DNA of 64,000 bases from Rhodoferax sp. (GCF_023700745.1 NZ_JAMPYG010000001.1:62001-126000), one strand, 5' to 3'; shown: positions 7,466 through 17,829, numbered from the stretch's first letter. A program made the numbers and translations. The notes: generated by a model not told the origin, from the letters alone.

Positions 7466-10369
7466 TCAGCCGCATTGCCCCACGTAGCCACAAGCGGTGC
7501 AGAAGTCGCAGCCGTCCTTGTGGATCACGGTGGGGTTGCCACACTCGGGGCATGTTTTGCCCGCCATGGTCTTGCTGGCCTCGCGGGCTTCTGGTGTGTC
7601 CAGTACGCCCATGTCACGCAACGGGTAGCCTTCTTCATTCAGAATGCCCAGCATGGCGTAACGGTGGATGATCAGGCGCGCAATGTAGGCCACGGTCGAA
7701 GGCCAGGTTTGTTGCCGTTTTTCACCGTTGGGCAAACCCGGAACAAAGGCCATGAAGTGGCCCAGCGGCTCGGCGTAATTGAGCAGCTTGCGCAGCTTCA
7801 TGCCAATCCAGGCCGGATCAATCACCCGCATGTCAAGTGACAGCAGACGCGCCAGGCCGTCCATGGCTTTCGGGTAGTTGCCGCTGAAGCCCACGGCGCA
7901 GGGGCGCGTCACCATGTTGCCATCGGGGCCGGGCAGGTTGACCTCTTTGAGCGTCACGGTAAAGGCTTCACTGGTGGCCGGGTTGTCCACATCGACGGCC
8001 CAGGCCAGAGTGCCGGACGGGCCGGTGATGGGTTCATTGCGGCTGAACATGGCATCAATGACCGGTGTCGAAACCGGGGTTATTCTGGTTGATTTTTGCG
8101 AAGCCTGGGCCGTAATTTGTTCGCAGCGCCAGCGGATCACGGCCGCTGTGGCTGCCACCACGCCTGGAAATAAACGCTTTTCGCCATGGGGCGGGAACGG
8201 CATCTCGAAAGCGTGTTCTTCGCTGACAGTAGCCAGTGCATCGAGCTTGAGCTGTAGCCAGGCGGGGTCGTTCGCACGCAAGTCCATTGACAGGGTTTTG
8301 GCCAGGGCGCCCAGGCCGCGCGGTTGTTCGGCACCGTTCACCCACACTTCAAAGGGCTGCGGTGCGCTACCTTCCTGCAATGAGAGTTCGCCAATGAACA
8401 AGGCAAAGTCGCCAAACGGGTGGTGCACCATGAAGGTCCAGGCCGGGTTGCCGCCCGGCAGGTCCGGCCGACCGGGCCAGCGCAGAGAAGAGAGTACGGG
8501 CGCCGGCAGGCGATCCAGCAGCAGTCGGTGGTTGGTGGCGTCAATCTGCAGGGGTTTGGCGCTGCTGGGTGCTGGTGCAGCGCTCACGCTCAGCACCGAA
8601 CCCAGTACCGAGTTGGGCCGGTAAGTGGCCAGGCCCTTGAGCCCGGACTGCCAGGCCTGGGTATACAGCCCCTGAAAGTCTTCATAGGGGTAGTCGGCGG
8701 GCACATTGACGGTTTTGGAAATGGCGGTGTCAATGAAGGGCGCCACGGCCGCCACCATTTCCTCGTGGGCCTGGGCGCTCATCTCCAGGGCCGTGACAAA
8801 GGCGTCGGTCAAGGGCGCATCGGCGCCGAACAGGTGCCGGTACAGGCGCCAGGCGTGGTCTTCCACCGCGTATTCCTTGAAGCTGCCATCGGGCATGCGC
8901 TTTTTGCGGTTGTAGGTCCAGCTGAAGGCGGGCTCGATCCCATTGCTGGCGTTGTCGGCAAAAGCCAGGCTGATGGTGCCCGTGGGCGCAATCGACAGCA
9001 GGTGCGAATTGCGCAGGCCGTGCTTGTGAATGCGTTTTTTCAGATCGGCGGGCAAGCGCGAAGCAAAATTCTGACCGCTCAGGTAGAGGTCAGCGTTGAA
9101 CAGCGGAAATGCGCCGCGCTCCTGCGCCAACTCGCTTGATGCCTGGTAGGCGGTGTCACGCAGCAGCTCTGAAATATGCCGTGCCATGTCGCGCGCAGCG
9201 GCGGTGTCGTAGCGCAAATTGAGCATCACCAGCGCATCGCCCAGACCGGTATAGCCCAGGCCGACACGGCGCTTGGAAGCCGCCTCGGCCTGCTGTTGCG
9301 GCAGCGGCCAGACCGTGGCGTCCAGCACGTTGTCGAGCATGCGCACCGCCACCCGGGCGACCTCGGCAAAGGCTTTACGGTCGAAACTGGCACTCTCAGA
9401 GAATGGATCCCGGATAAAGCGCGTCAGATCGATCGAACCCAGGCAGCAGCAGCCGTAAGGGGGTAGCGGTTGCTCGGCGCAGGGATTGGTGCTGGCAATG
9501 GTCTCACAATACGACAGGTTGTTGTCGCGGTTCATCTGGTCCAGGAACAGCACGCCGGGCTCGGCGTGGTCGTAGGTGGAGCGCATGATCTGGTCCCACA
9601 GGGCGCGGGCTTTGATTTTGCGGTAGACCCACACACCCAGGTTGTCGTCATGGTAGGAACCCGCTTCTTTTTGTCCGGCGCCAGGTTCGGCCTTGTGCAC
9701 CAGACAGAAGTCGCCATCGGCTTGCACGGCGTTCATGAATTCGTCGGAAACACCCACCGAGATGTTGAAGTTTTTCAGGTCACCCTGGTCCTTGGCGTGG
9801 ATGAACTCCTCGATGTCCGGATGGTCGCAGCGCAGCACCCCCATCTGGGCGCCGCGCCGGGCACCGGCAGACTCCACTGTTTCACATGAGCGGTCAAACA
9901 CGCGCATGTAGCTCACCGGCCCGGACGCACTGCTTTGGGTGCTGCCGACCCAGGCGCCGCGCGGACGGATGCGGGAAAAGTCGTAACCCACACCGCCACC
10001 ACGGCGCATGGTTTCAGCGGCTTCGGTCAGCGCCGTGTAGATGCCCGGGTGGCCGTCTTCGACGTGGGCAATCGAGTCGCCCACGGGTTGCACAAAACAA
10101 TTGATGAGGGTGGCGGCCAGGTCGGTGCCGGCGGCCGACTGGATGCGCCCAGCCGGCAAGAAGCCGGCTTCCAGGGTGGCCAGAAATCGGGTTTCCCATT
10201 GGGCTTGTTGTTCGGGTGCTTCAACTTTGGCCAGCGCGCGCGCGACACGCTGGTTCACGTCGGCAATGCTTTTCTCAGTGCCTTTGCTGTATTTTTCAAT
10301 CAGCACTTCGATGCTGATGGGCTGGACCTGCAAGGTGGTCAAGGTGGGGGCGATGGTGTGCTGTGACAT
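7466..10369 (-). CDS. nrdJ: Adenosylcobalamin-dependent (class II) ribonucleotide reductase
   Basis: A 967-residue enzyme that makes deoxyribonucleotides with or without oxygen using coenzyme B12. Seen: [17 protein letters not shown] and [19 protein letters not shown] in the barrel, the [12 protein letters not shown] motif with the active-site Cys and Glu (about residue 300), and two repeats of the TSCPD-type domain in the last third. It ends in a zinc-ribbon-like tail (CPEC, then [14 protein letters not shown]) that also supplies possible redox-active cysteines. The start at 10369 is chosen because GAGGAAAG lies 7 bp upstream; an ATG 15 bp further up overlaps that site. Candidate NrdR and FNR sites are upstream. 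Confidence 0.93.
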   Translation of the reverse strand: MSQHTIAPTLTTLQVQPISIEVLIEKYSKGTEKSIADVNQRVARALAKVEAPEQQAQWETRFLATLEAGFLPAGRIQSAAGTDLAATLINCFVQPVGDSIAHVEDGHPGIYTALTEAAETMRRGGGVGYDFSRIRPRGAWVGSTQSSASGPVSYMRVFDRSCETVESAGARRGAQMGVLRCDHPDIEEFIHAKDQGDLKNFNISVGVSDEFMNAVQADGDFCLVHKAEPGAGQKEAGSYHDDNLGVWVYRKIKARALWDQIMRSTYDHAEPGVLFLDQMNRDNNLSYCETIASTNPCAEQPLPPYGCCCLGSIDLTRFIRDPFSESASFDRKAFAEVARVAVRMLDNVLDATVWPLPQQQAEAASKRRVGLGYTGLGDALVMLNLRYDTAAARDMARHISELLRDTAYQASSELAQERGAFPLFNADLYLSGQNFASRLPADLKKRIHKHGLRNSHLLSIAPTGTISLAFADNASNGIEPAFSWTYNRKKRMPDGSFKEYAVEDHAWRLYRHLFGADAPLTDAFVTALEMSAQAHEEMVAAVAPFIDTAISKTVNVPADYPYEDFQGLYTQAWQSGLKGLATYRPNSVLGSVLSVSAAPAPSSAKPLQIDATNHRLLLDRLPAPVLSSLRWPGRPDLPGGNPAWTFMVHHPFGDFALFIGELSLQEGSAPQPFEVWVNGAEQPRGLGALAKTLSMDLRANDPAWLQLKLDALATVSEEHAFEMPFPPHGEKRLFPGVVAATAAVIRWRCEQITAQASQKSTRITPVSTPVIDAMFSRNEPITGPSGTLAWAVDVDNPATSEAFTVTLKEVNLPGPDGNMVTRPCAVGFSGNYPKAMDGLARLLSLDMRVIDPAWIGMKLRKLLNYAEPLGHFMAFVPGLPNGEKRQQTWPSTVAYIARLIIHRYAMLGILNEEGYPLRDMGVLDTPEAREASKTMAGKTCPECGNPTVIHKDGCDFCTACGYVGQCG

Positions 10370-10423
10370 GAATTCTTTCCTCAAAACGAGTCGCCATGGT
10401 AGTAGGCGGAAGTTCTAGTTTCG

Positions 10424-10437
10424 TTGATCCAGAACAA
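10424..10437. promoter_or_regulatory. FNR-like box upstream of nrdJ
   Basis: TTGATccagAACAA matches 9 of the 10 defined positions of TTGAT-N4-ATCAA. Its centre is about 60 bp before the nrdJ start codon, so a start site 41.5 bp downstream would leave a leader of about 20 bases. It may couple B12-dependent nucleotide reduction to low oxygen. Confidence 0.45.
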
Positions 10438-10465
10438 AAATGGCGAACTAAATAAAAATAAAAAA

Positions 10466-10512
10466 ACGCTATAGCTAGTGTTTTTACCTATTTATTTATC
10501 TAGATGTAGTGT
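10466..10512. promoter_or_regulatory. Tandem NrdR boxes upstream of nrdJ
   Basis: Two 16-mers resemble the NrdR box acaCwAtATaTwGtgt. The copy at 10466-10481 (ACGCTATAGCTAGTGT) matches 13 of 16 positions; the copy at 10497-10512 (TATCTAGATGTAGTGT) matches 11 of 16. Their start-to-start distance is exactly 31 bp, the near three-turn spacing known for NrdR box pairs in ribonucleotide reductase promoters. NrdR is an ATP/dATP-responsive repressor of such genes. The boxes lie about 100-145 bp before the nrdJ start. Confidence 0.6.
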
Positions 10513-10570
10513 ATTTGATTTTTTAAAACCTGTTCCAAATGCCTCGAACAAACCAGGATTTTCAGGTGCC

Positions 10571-11860
10571 TCAGCCCGGTCTGCCATCCGGTCGCGGTTT
10601 GCCAAACCAGCATCCGTAACGCATGGCCCAACCCACCATGGCGAGACACCAGGCGTAGATGGCCGCCAGCGTCAGGGCGGTGGCAAAAGTGGGCCATAGG
10701 CCAGCGACGACACGCAGCACAACCGCCGTCTGCAACACCCAATACAGCGTCCAGGCGATGTGGTCGGCTGGCTCCTTCCGTCCGCCATGGCCGCTGCTGA
10801 CCCGGGTGATCATGGCAAACATGGTGGCACTCAAATAGCCCATGGTCATGGCGTGCAGAGGAGCCAGTCCCAGCGATTCGGCATCACCACTCCCGGCCAT
10901 GAGGCCATGCGACAGGGCATTGAGCGCAAAAGCTGCTCCGAGCCAGACAAAGCCGCCATGCAGCATGGCCAGCATGCGAATCCTGAGACTTTGCACCAGA
11001 CCCCAGCGGATGGCCAGCCACAGCAGCAGCAAGGCGACCGGTGCCTCCATCAGCACCTGCAGCCAGCGCCACATGGCGGGTTGCGGCCACCACCACAGCT
11101 CCGCCACGCTGATCAAACCCTCCAGGCCAAGAGCGCCGAGCAACACCCATAACAACCACAGGGGTTGTTTGCTGTCCAGCGCGGGAATGGCACTGGCGCT
11201 GAAAAATGGAATCATGCGGTGTGACACCACGGCAAAAACCGGGGCAATAAACCACCATAGCGCCATTTGGACGATGGTGCGCAACCACTGATGGGACTCA
11301 AACGCCAGCGCGAGTGCTGCCAGCCACAGCATGGCCATACCGACCAGGCAAGCGGCCGAGGCCAGTGCGGGATGAGTGCGGTCGCTCATGCGACTGGCAT
11401 ACACCATGCGCGCAAACCTCAGACTCAGCACCGTCCAGCCAGCGGCCACCAGGCTCATGCCGGCTGCGGCGGTAATGGCATGGGTGTGACTACCCAACAG
11501 GGTGATCACCCAACCGGTCACCATGCTTGCCAGTGCCGGCAGCAGGCTGCGCGCTGACACTTCGGGCAAGTGCAGCCACTTGGGTCCGGCGGTGAACAGA
11601 AAACCGCAAAAGAAGAGCGGCATGTAGCCCAGGCTCATCAGCAGGGCGTGGCTGGAAGATACCGGGATGACCATGCCGATGGGCCATTGCAGCGCACGCG
11701 CTGTGAGTTGGGTGGCCCACCAAAGGGCGGCAAAGGCCAGCATCAGTGCTGCCATGAAAAATGCAAGGCGGTGGGGCGCACGCATGAGCACGCTGGCGCG
11801 CCATGCGGGTGCGTCAGCAGATGGACTGGCGCGGTTGGACCGGTTGGATGAGGGTTTCAT
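10571..11860 (-). CDS. nnrS: NnrS family membrane protein
   Basis: A 429-residue protein with about 12 hydrophobic helices, starting after a short polar N-terminus (MKPSSNRSNRASPS). NnrS proteins are heme- and copper-containing membrane proteins linked to protection against nitric oxide. Helix-borne His residues typical of the family are seen in HALLMSLGYMPLFF, SHRMIPFF and HAMTMGY. A TTG start 15 bp upstream is possible; no strong ribosome site marks either. It follows nasA by 117 bp in the same direction, so it may be read with the nitrate assimilation operon. A second nnrS is at 59559-60752. Confidence 0.85.
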   Translation of the reverse strand: MKPSSNRSNRASPSADAPAWRASVLMRAPHRLAFFMAALMLAFAALWWATQLTARALQWPIGMVIPVSSSHALLMSLGYMPLFFCGFLFTAGPKWLHLPEVSARSLLPALASMVTGWVITLLGSHTHAITAAAGMSLVAAGWTVLSLRFARMVYASRMSDRTHPALASAACLVGMAMLWLAALALAFESHQWLRTIVQMALWWFIAPVFAVVSHRMIPFFSASAIPALDSKQPLWLLWVLLGALGLEGLISVAELWWWPQPAMWRWLQVLMEAPVALLLLWLAIRWGLVQSLRIRMLAMLHGGFVWLGAAFALNALSHGLMAGSGDAESLGLAPLHAMTMGYLSATMFAMITRVSSGHGGRKEPADHIAWTLYWVLQTAVVLRVVAGLWPTFATALTLAAIYAWCLAMVGWAMRYGCWFGKPRPDGRPG

Positions 11861-11977
11861 GGCAGTAGCGGACAAGCACCATGGATTACACCAAACTGGC
11901 CGAACACACGCCAGGTGTGCGGGGATTTTGTCTCTGCCTTGTCGCCACAGGACGCGATGTGCGGGTGCAAGGGTGTT

Positions 11978-14809
11978 TTATGCGCTCACCGTCATCAAAT
12001 GGCTTGCCAGCATGCGCTGCAATTGTGGCAGGCACGAGCCGCAATTGGTGCCGCATTTCAGACTGGCTTGCAGTGAGGCCAAACGCTGCGCAGGTGCTGC
12101 CGTGCTGTGTGCCAGGTGTTCCTCAATGGCGAGATCGGTCACGCTGAAGCAGGCACAGACCTGCTGACCGCGCGACACCACCGGCATCGGTGGCGTGGCG
12201 CCGGGAATCAGCAGCGCCCGACCATAGGAATGGGCCGGCAAGGATTCCTTGAGCAGGGTGGTCATCCAGCACTGGGCGCGGGTGTCACCCGCCAGCAAAA
12301 AGCCTTCCAGCACGGTGTGTGTGTCGGTCTCGATGAGCCGGGCTGCACGCTGTTGTCCGCGCTTGTGATCTGAATAGCGCAACACCTCCGGACCCTGGAG
12401 CTGCAGCAGCTGTTCTATCTTTGCCAACAGGCCAGACTGCGGGGCGGCATGGCGTGCGGCGCGAAACAGCACGCCGCTGCGTTCGCCCTGACCGTTGCTG
12501 GTTGCGCTGGCAAACGGGACACAGGTGGCAAAGTCAAACTGCGCCATCAGGTCCTGTAGCGCAAACCGGACCGCAATCCCCTGTGATGCAGGCAGCCAGG
12601 CCACCGCCAGCAGCTGCCAGGGCATCTCGGCCTTGAGGATCTTGACGGGGGTGTGTTTGAGCTCGGGTTGCCTGGCGTCGGGGCAAAAAGCACCGCTGGT
12701 CAGCGCATTGACGCCTGCCAGGCGTTCGCCCTGGGCGCTTTGGCCGCTCAGGAACTCCTCGCCCCAGTGCATCGCCATGAAAGCCTGGTTCAGGCCGATC
12801 TCGCGGCTGGCCTGGACCGGCACCAGCACCGAGCCACGGGTGCTCGTGAGGTGGACCAGGTCGCCTTCCTTGAGCCCGCGCTGAACCATGTCCTGCGGGT
12901 GCAGCTGTACCGAGGGTTCACTTGCATGGCCAAACAAATGGCCCAGCGTGCCGGTGCGGCTCATGCCGTGCCACTGGTCGCGCAGGCGCCCGGTGGTGAG
13001 CGAAAACGGATAGCGCGCGCTGCGTGGCTCAGCGACAGGCTGGTAGGTCACGCTGATGAAACGCGCCCTGCCGTCAGCCGTGGGGAAGATGCCGTCCTCA
13101 TAAAGCCGTGCCTGGCCATCGGCCTGGCCTTGTGCCATGGGCCATTGCCGGGGTGCCTGCTCCAGCAGGGCGTAACTCATGCCGCTGATGTCGAGGTCGC
13201 GGCCGCGCGTGGATTCGCGGTGCTCAAGCCAGATGGCTTCCGGCGTGGGGTAGGGAAACAGGGTTGTCAGGCCGGCATTGCCCAGCGCGTGTTGCGGGTT
13301 CAGCAAGGCTTCGAGGCGCTGCGCAAAGTCGGTGGCAATATGCCAGTCAGGGCGGGCCTCGCCTGCGGGTTCGACGGCGGCACGTACCCGGCTGATGCGG
13401 CGTTCGCTGTTGGTGACCGTGCCCTCTTTTTCACCCCATGTGCTGGCCGGCAGCAGCAGGTCGGCATAAGTACAGGTGGCGGTACCGGCATAAGCTTCCT
13501 GCACCACCACCCACTCGGCACGTTCCAGCGCCCGCCGTACCAGGGTCTGGTTGGGCATGGATTGCGCCGGGTTGGTGCAGGCAATCCACAGCGCCTTGAT
13601 CTCGCCATCGGCGGCCGCCTGAAACATCTCCACCGCCGTTTTTCCGGGCTGCCCGGGCACACTGGGAACGCCCCAGAGCGCGGCAACTTCGGCGCGATCG
13701 GCGGCCTTGCCCAGGTCGCGGTGGCCGCTGAGCAGGTTGGCCATGCCGCCGACCTCGCGCCCGCCCATGGCGTTGGGCTGCCCGGTCAAGGAAAACGGTC
13801 CGGCACCCGCCCTGCCGATTTGTCCGCTGGCCAGATGCAGGTTGATGAGTGACGTGTTCTTGGCGGTTCCGCTGCTGGACTGGTTCAGGCCCTGGCAGTA
13901 CAGACTCAGCGTGGGTGTGCGGACCTGGCCGCTGGCCTGGACACCGGCAAACAGGCGTGTGGCCTGCAACAGTGCAGCCTGGCTGATGCCGCAGGTGTGC
14001 GCCACGAGCTCGGGTGTGCAGTCGCGCACCAGCGCTTTGAGTGCATCGAAGCCGCTGGTATGGGCAGTGATGAACGCCGCATCGGTCCAGCCTTCCCACA
14101 GCATCAGGTGCAGCATGCCGTGATGCAACATGACATCGGTGCCAGGCTGGATCTGCAAAAACAGGTCAGCCGTGCCAGCGGTGTCGGTGCGTCGCGGATC
14201 GACCACCACCAGCTGCAGCGCCGGGTTGGCGCGGCGGGCGTCTTCGATGCGTCGGAACAGGATGGGGTGGGCATAAGCGGTGTTGCTGCCGGTGATGAAT
14301 ATGGTGCCGGCGTGCTGGATGTCGTCGTAGCACGCGGGCGGCGCGTCCATGCCGAGACTTTGCTTGTAGCCCGCCACGGCGCTGCTCATGCACAGGCGCG
14401 AATTGCTGTCGATGTTGTTGCTGCCAATCAAGCCTTTGGCGAGTTTGTTGAAGACGTAATAGTCTTCGGTCAGCAGTTGGCCCGAGATATAAAAGCCCAC
14501 CGCGTCGGGGCCATGTTGCTCGATGATGTCGGCAAAACGGCTGGCGGCCAGATCGAGTGCGCTGTCCCAGTCGGTGCGTTGTGCCGGTGCGCCGCGCTGA
14601 AGCCGCTGCATCGGATGGAGCAGCCGGGCCTGCGCTGTGATGTCAGCACTTGCGGTCAGGTGCAGGGTTGAGCCTTTGGTGCACAGGCGTCCAAAGTTGG
14701 CCGGGTGGTCCGGGTCGCCACGCACGCCGGTGATCTGGCTGCCACGGGACTCAATGATCACGCCACAGCCAACGCCGCAATAAGGACAGGTGGATCGGGT
14801 TTCGGTCAT
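11978..14809 (-). CDS. nasA: Assimilatory nitrate reductase, catalytic subunit
   Basis: A 943-residue molybdopterin oxidoreductase that reduces nitrate to nitrite in the cytoplasm. The N-terminal [4Fe-4S] motif is CPYCGVGCGV (about residue 9), closed by the Cys of GRLCTKGS. Molybdopterin-dinucleotide domains follow (GSNTAYAHPILFRR, SLYCQGLNQSSSG), with a C-terminal MoCo-dinucleotide-binding domain from about 590. The last 70 residues form a BFD-like [2Fe-2S] domain (CACFSVTD, then CGTNCGSC), as in Klebsiella-type NasA. It starts 22 bp after nirD, so nirB, nirD and nasA form one operon. Confidence 0.92.
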   Translation of the reverse strand: MTETRSTCPYCGVGCGVIIESRGSQITGVRGDPDHPANFGRLCTKGSTLHLTASADITAQARLLHPMQRLQRGAPAQRTDWDSALDLAASRFADIIEQHGPDAVGFYISGQLLTEDYYVFNKLAKGLIGSNNIDSNSRLCMSSAVAGYKQSLGMDAPPACYDDIQHAGTIFITGSNTAYAHPILFRRIEDARRANPALQLVVVDPRRTDTAGTADLFLQIQPGTDVMLHHGMLHLMLWEGWTDAAFITAHTSGFDALKALVRDCTPELVAHTCGISQAALLQATRLFAGVQASGQVRTPTLSLYCQGLNQSSSGTAKNTSLINLHLASGQIGRAGAGPFSLTGQPNAMGGREVGGMANLLSGHRDLGKAADRAEVAALWGVPSVPGQPGKTAVEMFQAAADGEIKALWIACTNPAQSMPNQTLVRRALERAEWVVVQEAYAGTATCTYADLLLPASTWGEKEGTVTNSERRISRVRAAVEPAGEARPDWHIATDFAQRLEALLNPQHALGNAGLTTLFPYPTPEAIWLEHRESTRGRDLDISGMSYALLEQAPRQWPMAQGQADGQARLYEDGIFPTADGRARFISVTYQPVAEPRSARYPFSLTTGRLRDQWHGMSRTGTLGHLFGHASEPSVQLHPQDMVQRGLKEGDLVHLTSTRGSVLVPVQASREIGLNQAFMAMHWGEEFLSGQSAQGERLAGVNALTSGAFCPDARQPELKHTPVKILKAEMPWQLLAVAWLPASQGIAVRFALQDLMAQFDFATCVPFASATSNGQGERSGVLFRAARHAAPQSGLLAKIEQLLQLQGPEVLRYSDHKRGQQRAARLIETDTHTVLEGFLLAGDTRAQCWMTTLLKESLPAHSYGRALLIPGATPPMPVVSRGQQVCACFSVTDLAIEEHLAHSTAAPAQRLASLQASLKCGTNCGSCLPQLQRMLASHLMTVSA

Positions 14810-14831
14810 GGCTTCCTTGGGGCGGTCGTTC

Positions 14832-15215
14832 TTAGGCGCAGGCTGTGCGGCGCGGAGGGCCGGCCAGCGGGCGCGTCAGGTCGGTGGCGTGGCTGGCCAG
14901 TTCGGCGGCTTTCAGGAACACCTGGCCTTCGTTGAGCTTGACCTCGAAGCGTGGTGTGCAGCCTTCATCGGGGGCCGCGGCCTGACCGGTGCACAGGCCA
15001 ATCGTCCAGTTGTGCAGGGGGCAGGCCACGCTGGTGCCAAACACGATGCCCTGGCTCAGAGGGCCGCCCTTGTGCGGGCAGCGGTCGAGCAGGGCAAACA
15101 CCTCGTCCTTGTCGTTGCGAAACACCGCCACGTCCAGACCTTGTGGGCGCGCCACGCGGCGCGAGCCCAGCACCGGAATGTCGTCGATGTGGCAGATGGG
15201 GGTCCATTCATTCAT
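14832..15215 (-). CDS. nirD: Nitrite reductase (NAD(P)H) small subunit
   Basis: A 127-residue Rieske-like protein. It keeps the [2Fe-2S] ligands CPHKGGP (about residue 46) and CPLHNW (about 65), whereas many NirD chains have lost them. It pairs with NirB for six-electron reduction of nitrite to ammonium in the cytoplasm. An 11-bp gap separates it from nirB and 22 bp from nasA. Confidence 0.92.
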   Translation of the reverse strand: MNEWTPICHIDDIPVLGSRRVARPQGLDVAVFRNDKDEVFALLDRCPHKGGPLSQGIVFGTSVACPLHNWTIGLCTGQAAAPDEGCTPRFEVKLNEGQVFLKAAELASHATDLTRPLAGPPRRTACA

Positions 15216-15226
15216 TTCGATTTTCC

Positions 15227-17671
15227 TTAAACGCTCACGGCTTCAAATTGGCGGGTGTCGACGGCGGCCTTGTCAAACTCGAACCAGGGATCGGGCTCGC
15301 CGTCGAGGGCGAATTGCAGGTTTTCCCACAGTGCCTTGCGGCCGGCGTGGTCTTCCACAATGCGTTTCTTCACATGGTCGAGACCGACGCGGTTGACGTA
15401 ATGCACGGTGCGCTCCAGGTACCAGCCTTCCTGCCGGTACAACTCGCAAAAGGCGCCGGTGTACTCAAGCACCTCAGCCGCCGTTTTGACCTTGACCAGA
15501 AAGTGTGCCACCTCGGTTTTGATGCCGCCGTTGCCTGCTACGTACATTTCCCAGCCGCTGTCGACACCGATGATGCCGACGTCCTTGATGCCGGCCTCGG
15601 CGCAATTGCGCGGGCAGCCGGAAACAGCGAACTTGACCTTGTGCGGCGCGTACATGCGCCACATGGCGCGCTCCAGGTCCTTGCCCATCTGGGTGCTGTC
15701 CTGCGTGCCCATGCGGCACCACTCGCTGCCCACACAGGTCTTGACGGTGCGCAGGGCCTTGGCATAGGCGTGACCGGAAGGCATGCCTATGTCCTTCCAG
15801 ACCGCCTGCAGGTCTTCCTTTTTGACGCCCAGCAGGTCAATGCGCTGGCCACCGGTGACCTTGACGGTCGGAATCCTGTATTTGTCGACCACATCGGCAA
15901 TGCGACGCAGTTCGCTGGCCGTGGTCTCGCCACCCCACATGCGCGGGATCACGCTATAGGTGCCATCTTTCTGGATATTGGCGTGGCTGCGTTCGTTGAT
16001 GAAGCGGCTTTGCGGGTCGTCCCTGGCCAGTTTGGGCCAGCTGCTGATCAGGTAATAGTTGATGGCCGGGCGACACGAGGCACAGCCATTGGGCGTTTTC
16101 CACTCCAGAAAGGCGAACACATCGGCAATTTTGAGCAGTTTGTTGGTTTTGATGGCATCGCGCACTGCTTGGTGGCCGTGCTCGGTGCAACTGCACATGG
16201 CCTTGGTTTTGGGTGTGGCCGAATAGTCGCCACCGGCGGTGAACATCAGCAACTGCTCGACCAGTCCGGTGCAGGAGCCGCAGGACGCGCTGGCCTTGGT
16301 GTGTTTGCGCACTTCGTCCAGCGTGAACAGGCCCTTCTCCTTGATGACCTTGCAGATCGTGCCTTTGGTCACGCCGTTGCAGCCGCACACTTCGTCGCTG
16401 TCTTTCATGGCCGCGGCCTTGTTGTGGCCCTCGTGGCCGGTGTCGCCGATATTGGATTCGCCAAACATCAGCTTGTCACGGATGTCGGCAATCGGGCGCC
16501 CATCGCGCAGCAGCTTGAAGTACCAACTGCCATCGACCGTGTCGCCGTACAGGCAGGCGCCTACCAGCTTGTCGTCCTTGAGCACTAGCTTCTTGTAGAC
16601 CCCGCCCTTGGGGTCGCTCATGATAATTTCTTCCGTGCCTTCGCCACCGCCAAAATTGCCGGCTGAAAAAAGGTCAATGCCGGTGACCTTGAGCTTGGTC
16701 GAGGTGAGAGACCCGACATAACGGCCAATGCCGATTTGCGCCAGGTGGTTGGCTGCCACCTTGGCCTGCTCGAACAGCGGCGCCACCAGCCCGTAAGCAG
16801 TGCCGCGATGGGCTGCGCATTCACCCACGCTGTAAATGCGCGCGTCGGTGATGGTTTGCAGGGTGTCGTTGACCACAATGCCCTTGTCGCAGTGCAGCCG
16901 CATGCTTTGTGCCAGTTCCACGTTGGGGCGAATGCCGACGGCCATCACCACCAGGTCGGCGGGGACTTGCGTGCCATCCTTGAACCTGATGGTGGTGACC
17001 CGGCCATCTGGCCCGCCAACCAGTTCCTGGGTTTGCGCGCCCATCAAAAATTGCAGACCGCGTTCTTCCAGCGATTTTTGCAGCAGCTTGCCAGCCACTT
17101 CGTCGAGCTGGCGCTCCATCAGCGTTGGCTGGACGTGCACCACGCTGACGGTCATGCCACGGCGCATCAGGCCGTTGGCGGCTTCCAGACCCAGCAGGCC
17201 GCCACCGATCACCACCGCATGTTGGTAGGTGGTAGCGGCTTCGATCATGGCATTGGTGTCGGCAATGTCGCGGTAGGCAATCACACCGTTCAGGTCTTTG
17301 CCAGGAATGGGCAGCATGAAGGGGTTGGAACCGGTGCACAGCAGCAGGCGGTCGTATTCGGTGCTGATCGTCTCACCGGCGGCGTTTCGGGCGTGCACCA
17401 GGCGCTTGACCCGGTCCACCGAGGTGACACGCCAGCCCGCATGCAGGGTGATGTGGTTGTCAAGGTACCACTCGAAGGGATTCAACACAATCTCATCGAT
17501 GGTCTGTTCACCGGCCAGCACCGGACTGAGCAAAATGCGGTTGTAGTTGGGGTGGGGTTCGGCGCCAAAGACGGTGATGTCGTACAAATCGGGCGCGATC
17601 TTGAGCAATTCTTCGAGCGTTCGTACCCCGGCCATGCCGTTGCCTACCATTACAAGCCTGGATTTTTTCAT
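15227..17671 (-). CDS. nirB: Nitrite reductase (NAD(P)H) large subunit
   Basis: An 814-residue siroheme flavoprotein reducing nitrite to ammonium. Order of parts: FAD Rossmann motif GNGMAGVRTLEELL near the start, NAD(P)H motif GGGLLGLEAANGL (about 150), two BFD-like [2Fe-2S] segments (CGCNGVTKGT with CGSCTGLV, and CSCTEHGH with CASCRPAIN), then the sulfite/nitrite reductase repeats with siroheme/[4Fe-4S] ligands in CVGSEWC and CPRNC. Two ATGs lie in tandem after GGGAGGT; the second (17671) has better spacing. Its leader carries a sigma-54 promoter, ANTAR-type hairpins and a terminator. Confidence 0.93.
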   Translation of the reverse strand: MKKSRLVMVGNGMAGVRTLEELLKIAPDLYDITVFGAEPHPNYNRILLSPVLAGEQTIDEIVLNPFEWYLDNHITLHAGWRVTSVDRVKRLVHARNAAGETISTEYDRLLLCTGSNPFMLPIPGKDLNGVIAYRDIADTNAMIEAATTYQHAVVIGGGLLGLEAANGLMRRGMTVSVVHVQPTLMERQLDEVAGKLLQKSLEERGLQFLMGAQTQELVGGPDGRVTTIRFKDGTQVPADLVVMAVGIRPNVELAQSMRLHCDKGIVVNDTLQTITDARIYSVGECAAHRGTAYGLVAPLFEQAKVAANHLAQIGIGRYVGSLTSTKLKVTGIDLFSAGNFGGGEGTEEIIMSDPKGGVYKKLVLKDDKLVGACLYGDTVDGSWYFKLLRDGRPIADIRDKLMFGESNIGDTGHEGHNKAAAMKDSDEVCGCNGVTKGTICKVIKEKGLFTLDEVRKHTKASASCGSCTGLVEQLLMFTAGGDYSATPKTKAMCSCTEHGHQAVRDAIKTNKLLKIADVFAFLEWKTPNGCASCRPAINYYLISSWPKLARDDPQSRFINERSHANIQKDGTYSVIPRMWGGETTASELRRIADVVDKYRIPTVKVTGGQRIDLLGVKKEDLQAVWKDIGMPSGHAYAKALRTVKTCVGSEWCRMGTQDSTQMGKDLERAMWRMYAPHKVKFAVSGCPRNCAEAGIKDVGIIGVDSGWEMYVAGNGGIKTEVAHFLVKVKTAAEVLEYTGAFCELYRQEGWYLERTVHYVNRVGLDHVKKRIVEDHAGRKALWENLQFALDGEPDPWFEFDKAAVDTRQFEAVSV

Positions 17672-17701
17672 CATACCTCCCAAGGCAATTCGCCAAAAAA
17701 T

Positions 17702-17755
17702 AAAAAGGCGTCCACACGCTGTGTCGACCTGCGGTCGGTATTGCGTGGGGACGCC
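17702..17755 (-). terminator. Leader attenuator (intrinsic terminator) before nirB
   Basis: On the minus strand, GGCGTCCCCACGC pairs with GCGTGTGGACGCC (one mismatch), followed directly by TTTTT. It lies between the promoter and the nirB start codon, so it would stop transcription early unless overcome. The GGCGTCC/GGACGCC stem is the same as in the nrtA leader. Confidence 0.85.
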
Positions 17756-17765
17756 GTCGTCCTGT

Positions 17766-17816
17766 GGGGCTCATGCGCCATTGCACCAGCCCCGCCTGCG
17801 CGGCCTGCATCGGCCG
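17766..17816 (-). ncRNA. ANTAR-target two-hairpin leader RNA of nirB
   Basis: Two stem-loops with six-base loops lie in tandem in the nirB leader. The first (17816-17801) is CGGCC-GATGCA-GGCCG. The second (17793-17766) has outer stem GGGGCT/AGCCCC and inner stem GTGC/GCAT around loop AATGGC, with A at loop position 1 and G at position 4 as known for ANTAR protein targets. The first loop has G instead of A at position 1. The terminator follows after 10 bases. NasT, encoded at 22888-23535, is the expected binder. Confidence 0.75.
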
Positions 17817-17829
17817 TTCCCTGGAGTTA

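Noticed and set aside
12653..13852. 399-codon open frame on the plus strand
   Set aside because: It lies wholly antisense to nasA, shows no family motif and its composition is that of a reversed GC-rich coding strand.
14951..16588. 545-codon open frame on the plus strand
   Set aside because: Antisense to nirD and nirB, whose domains and motifs are certain; no recognisable protein.
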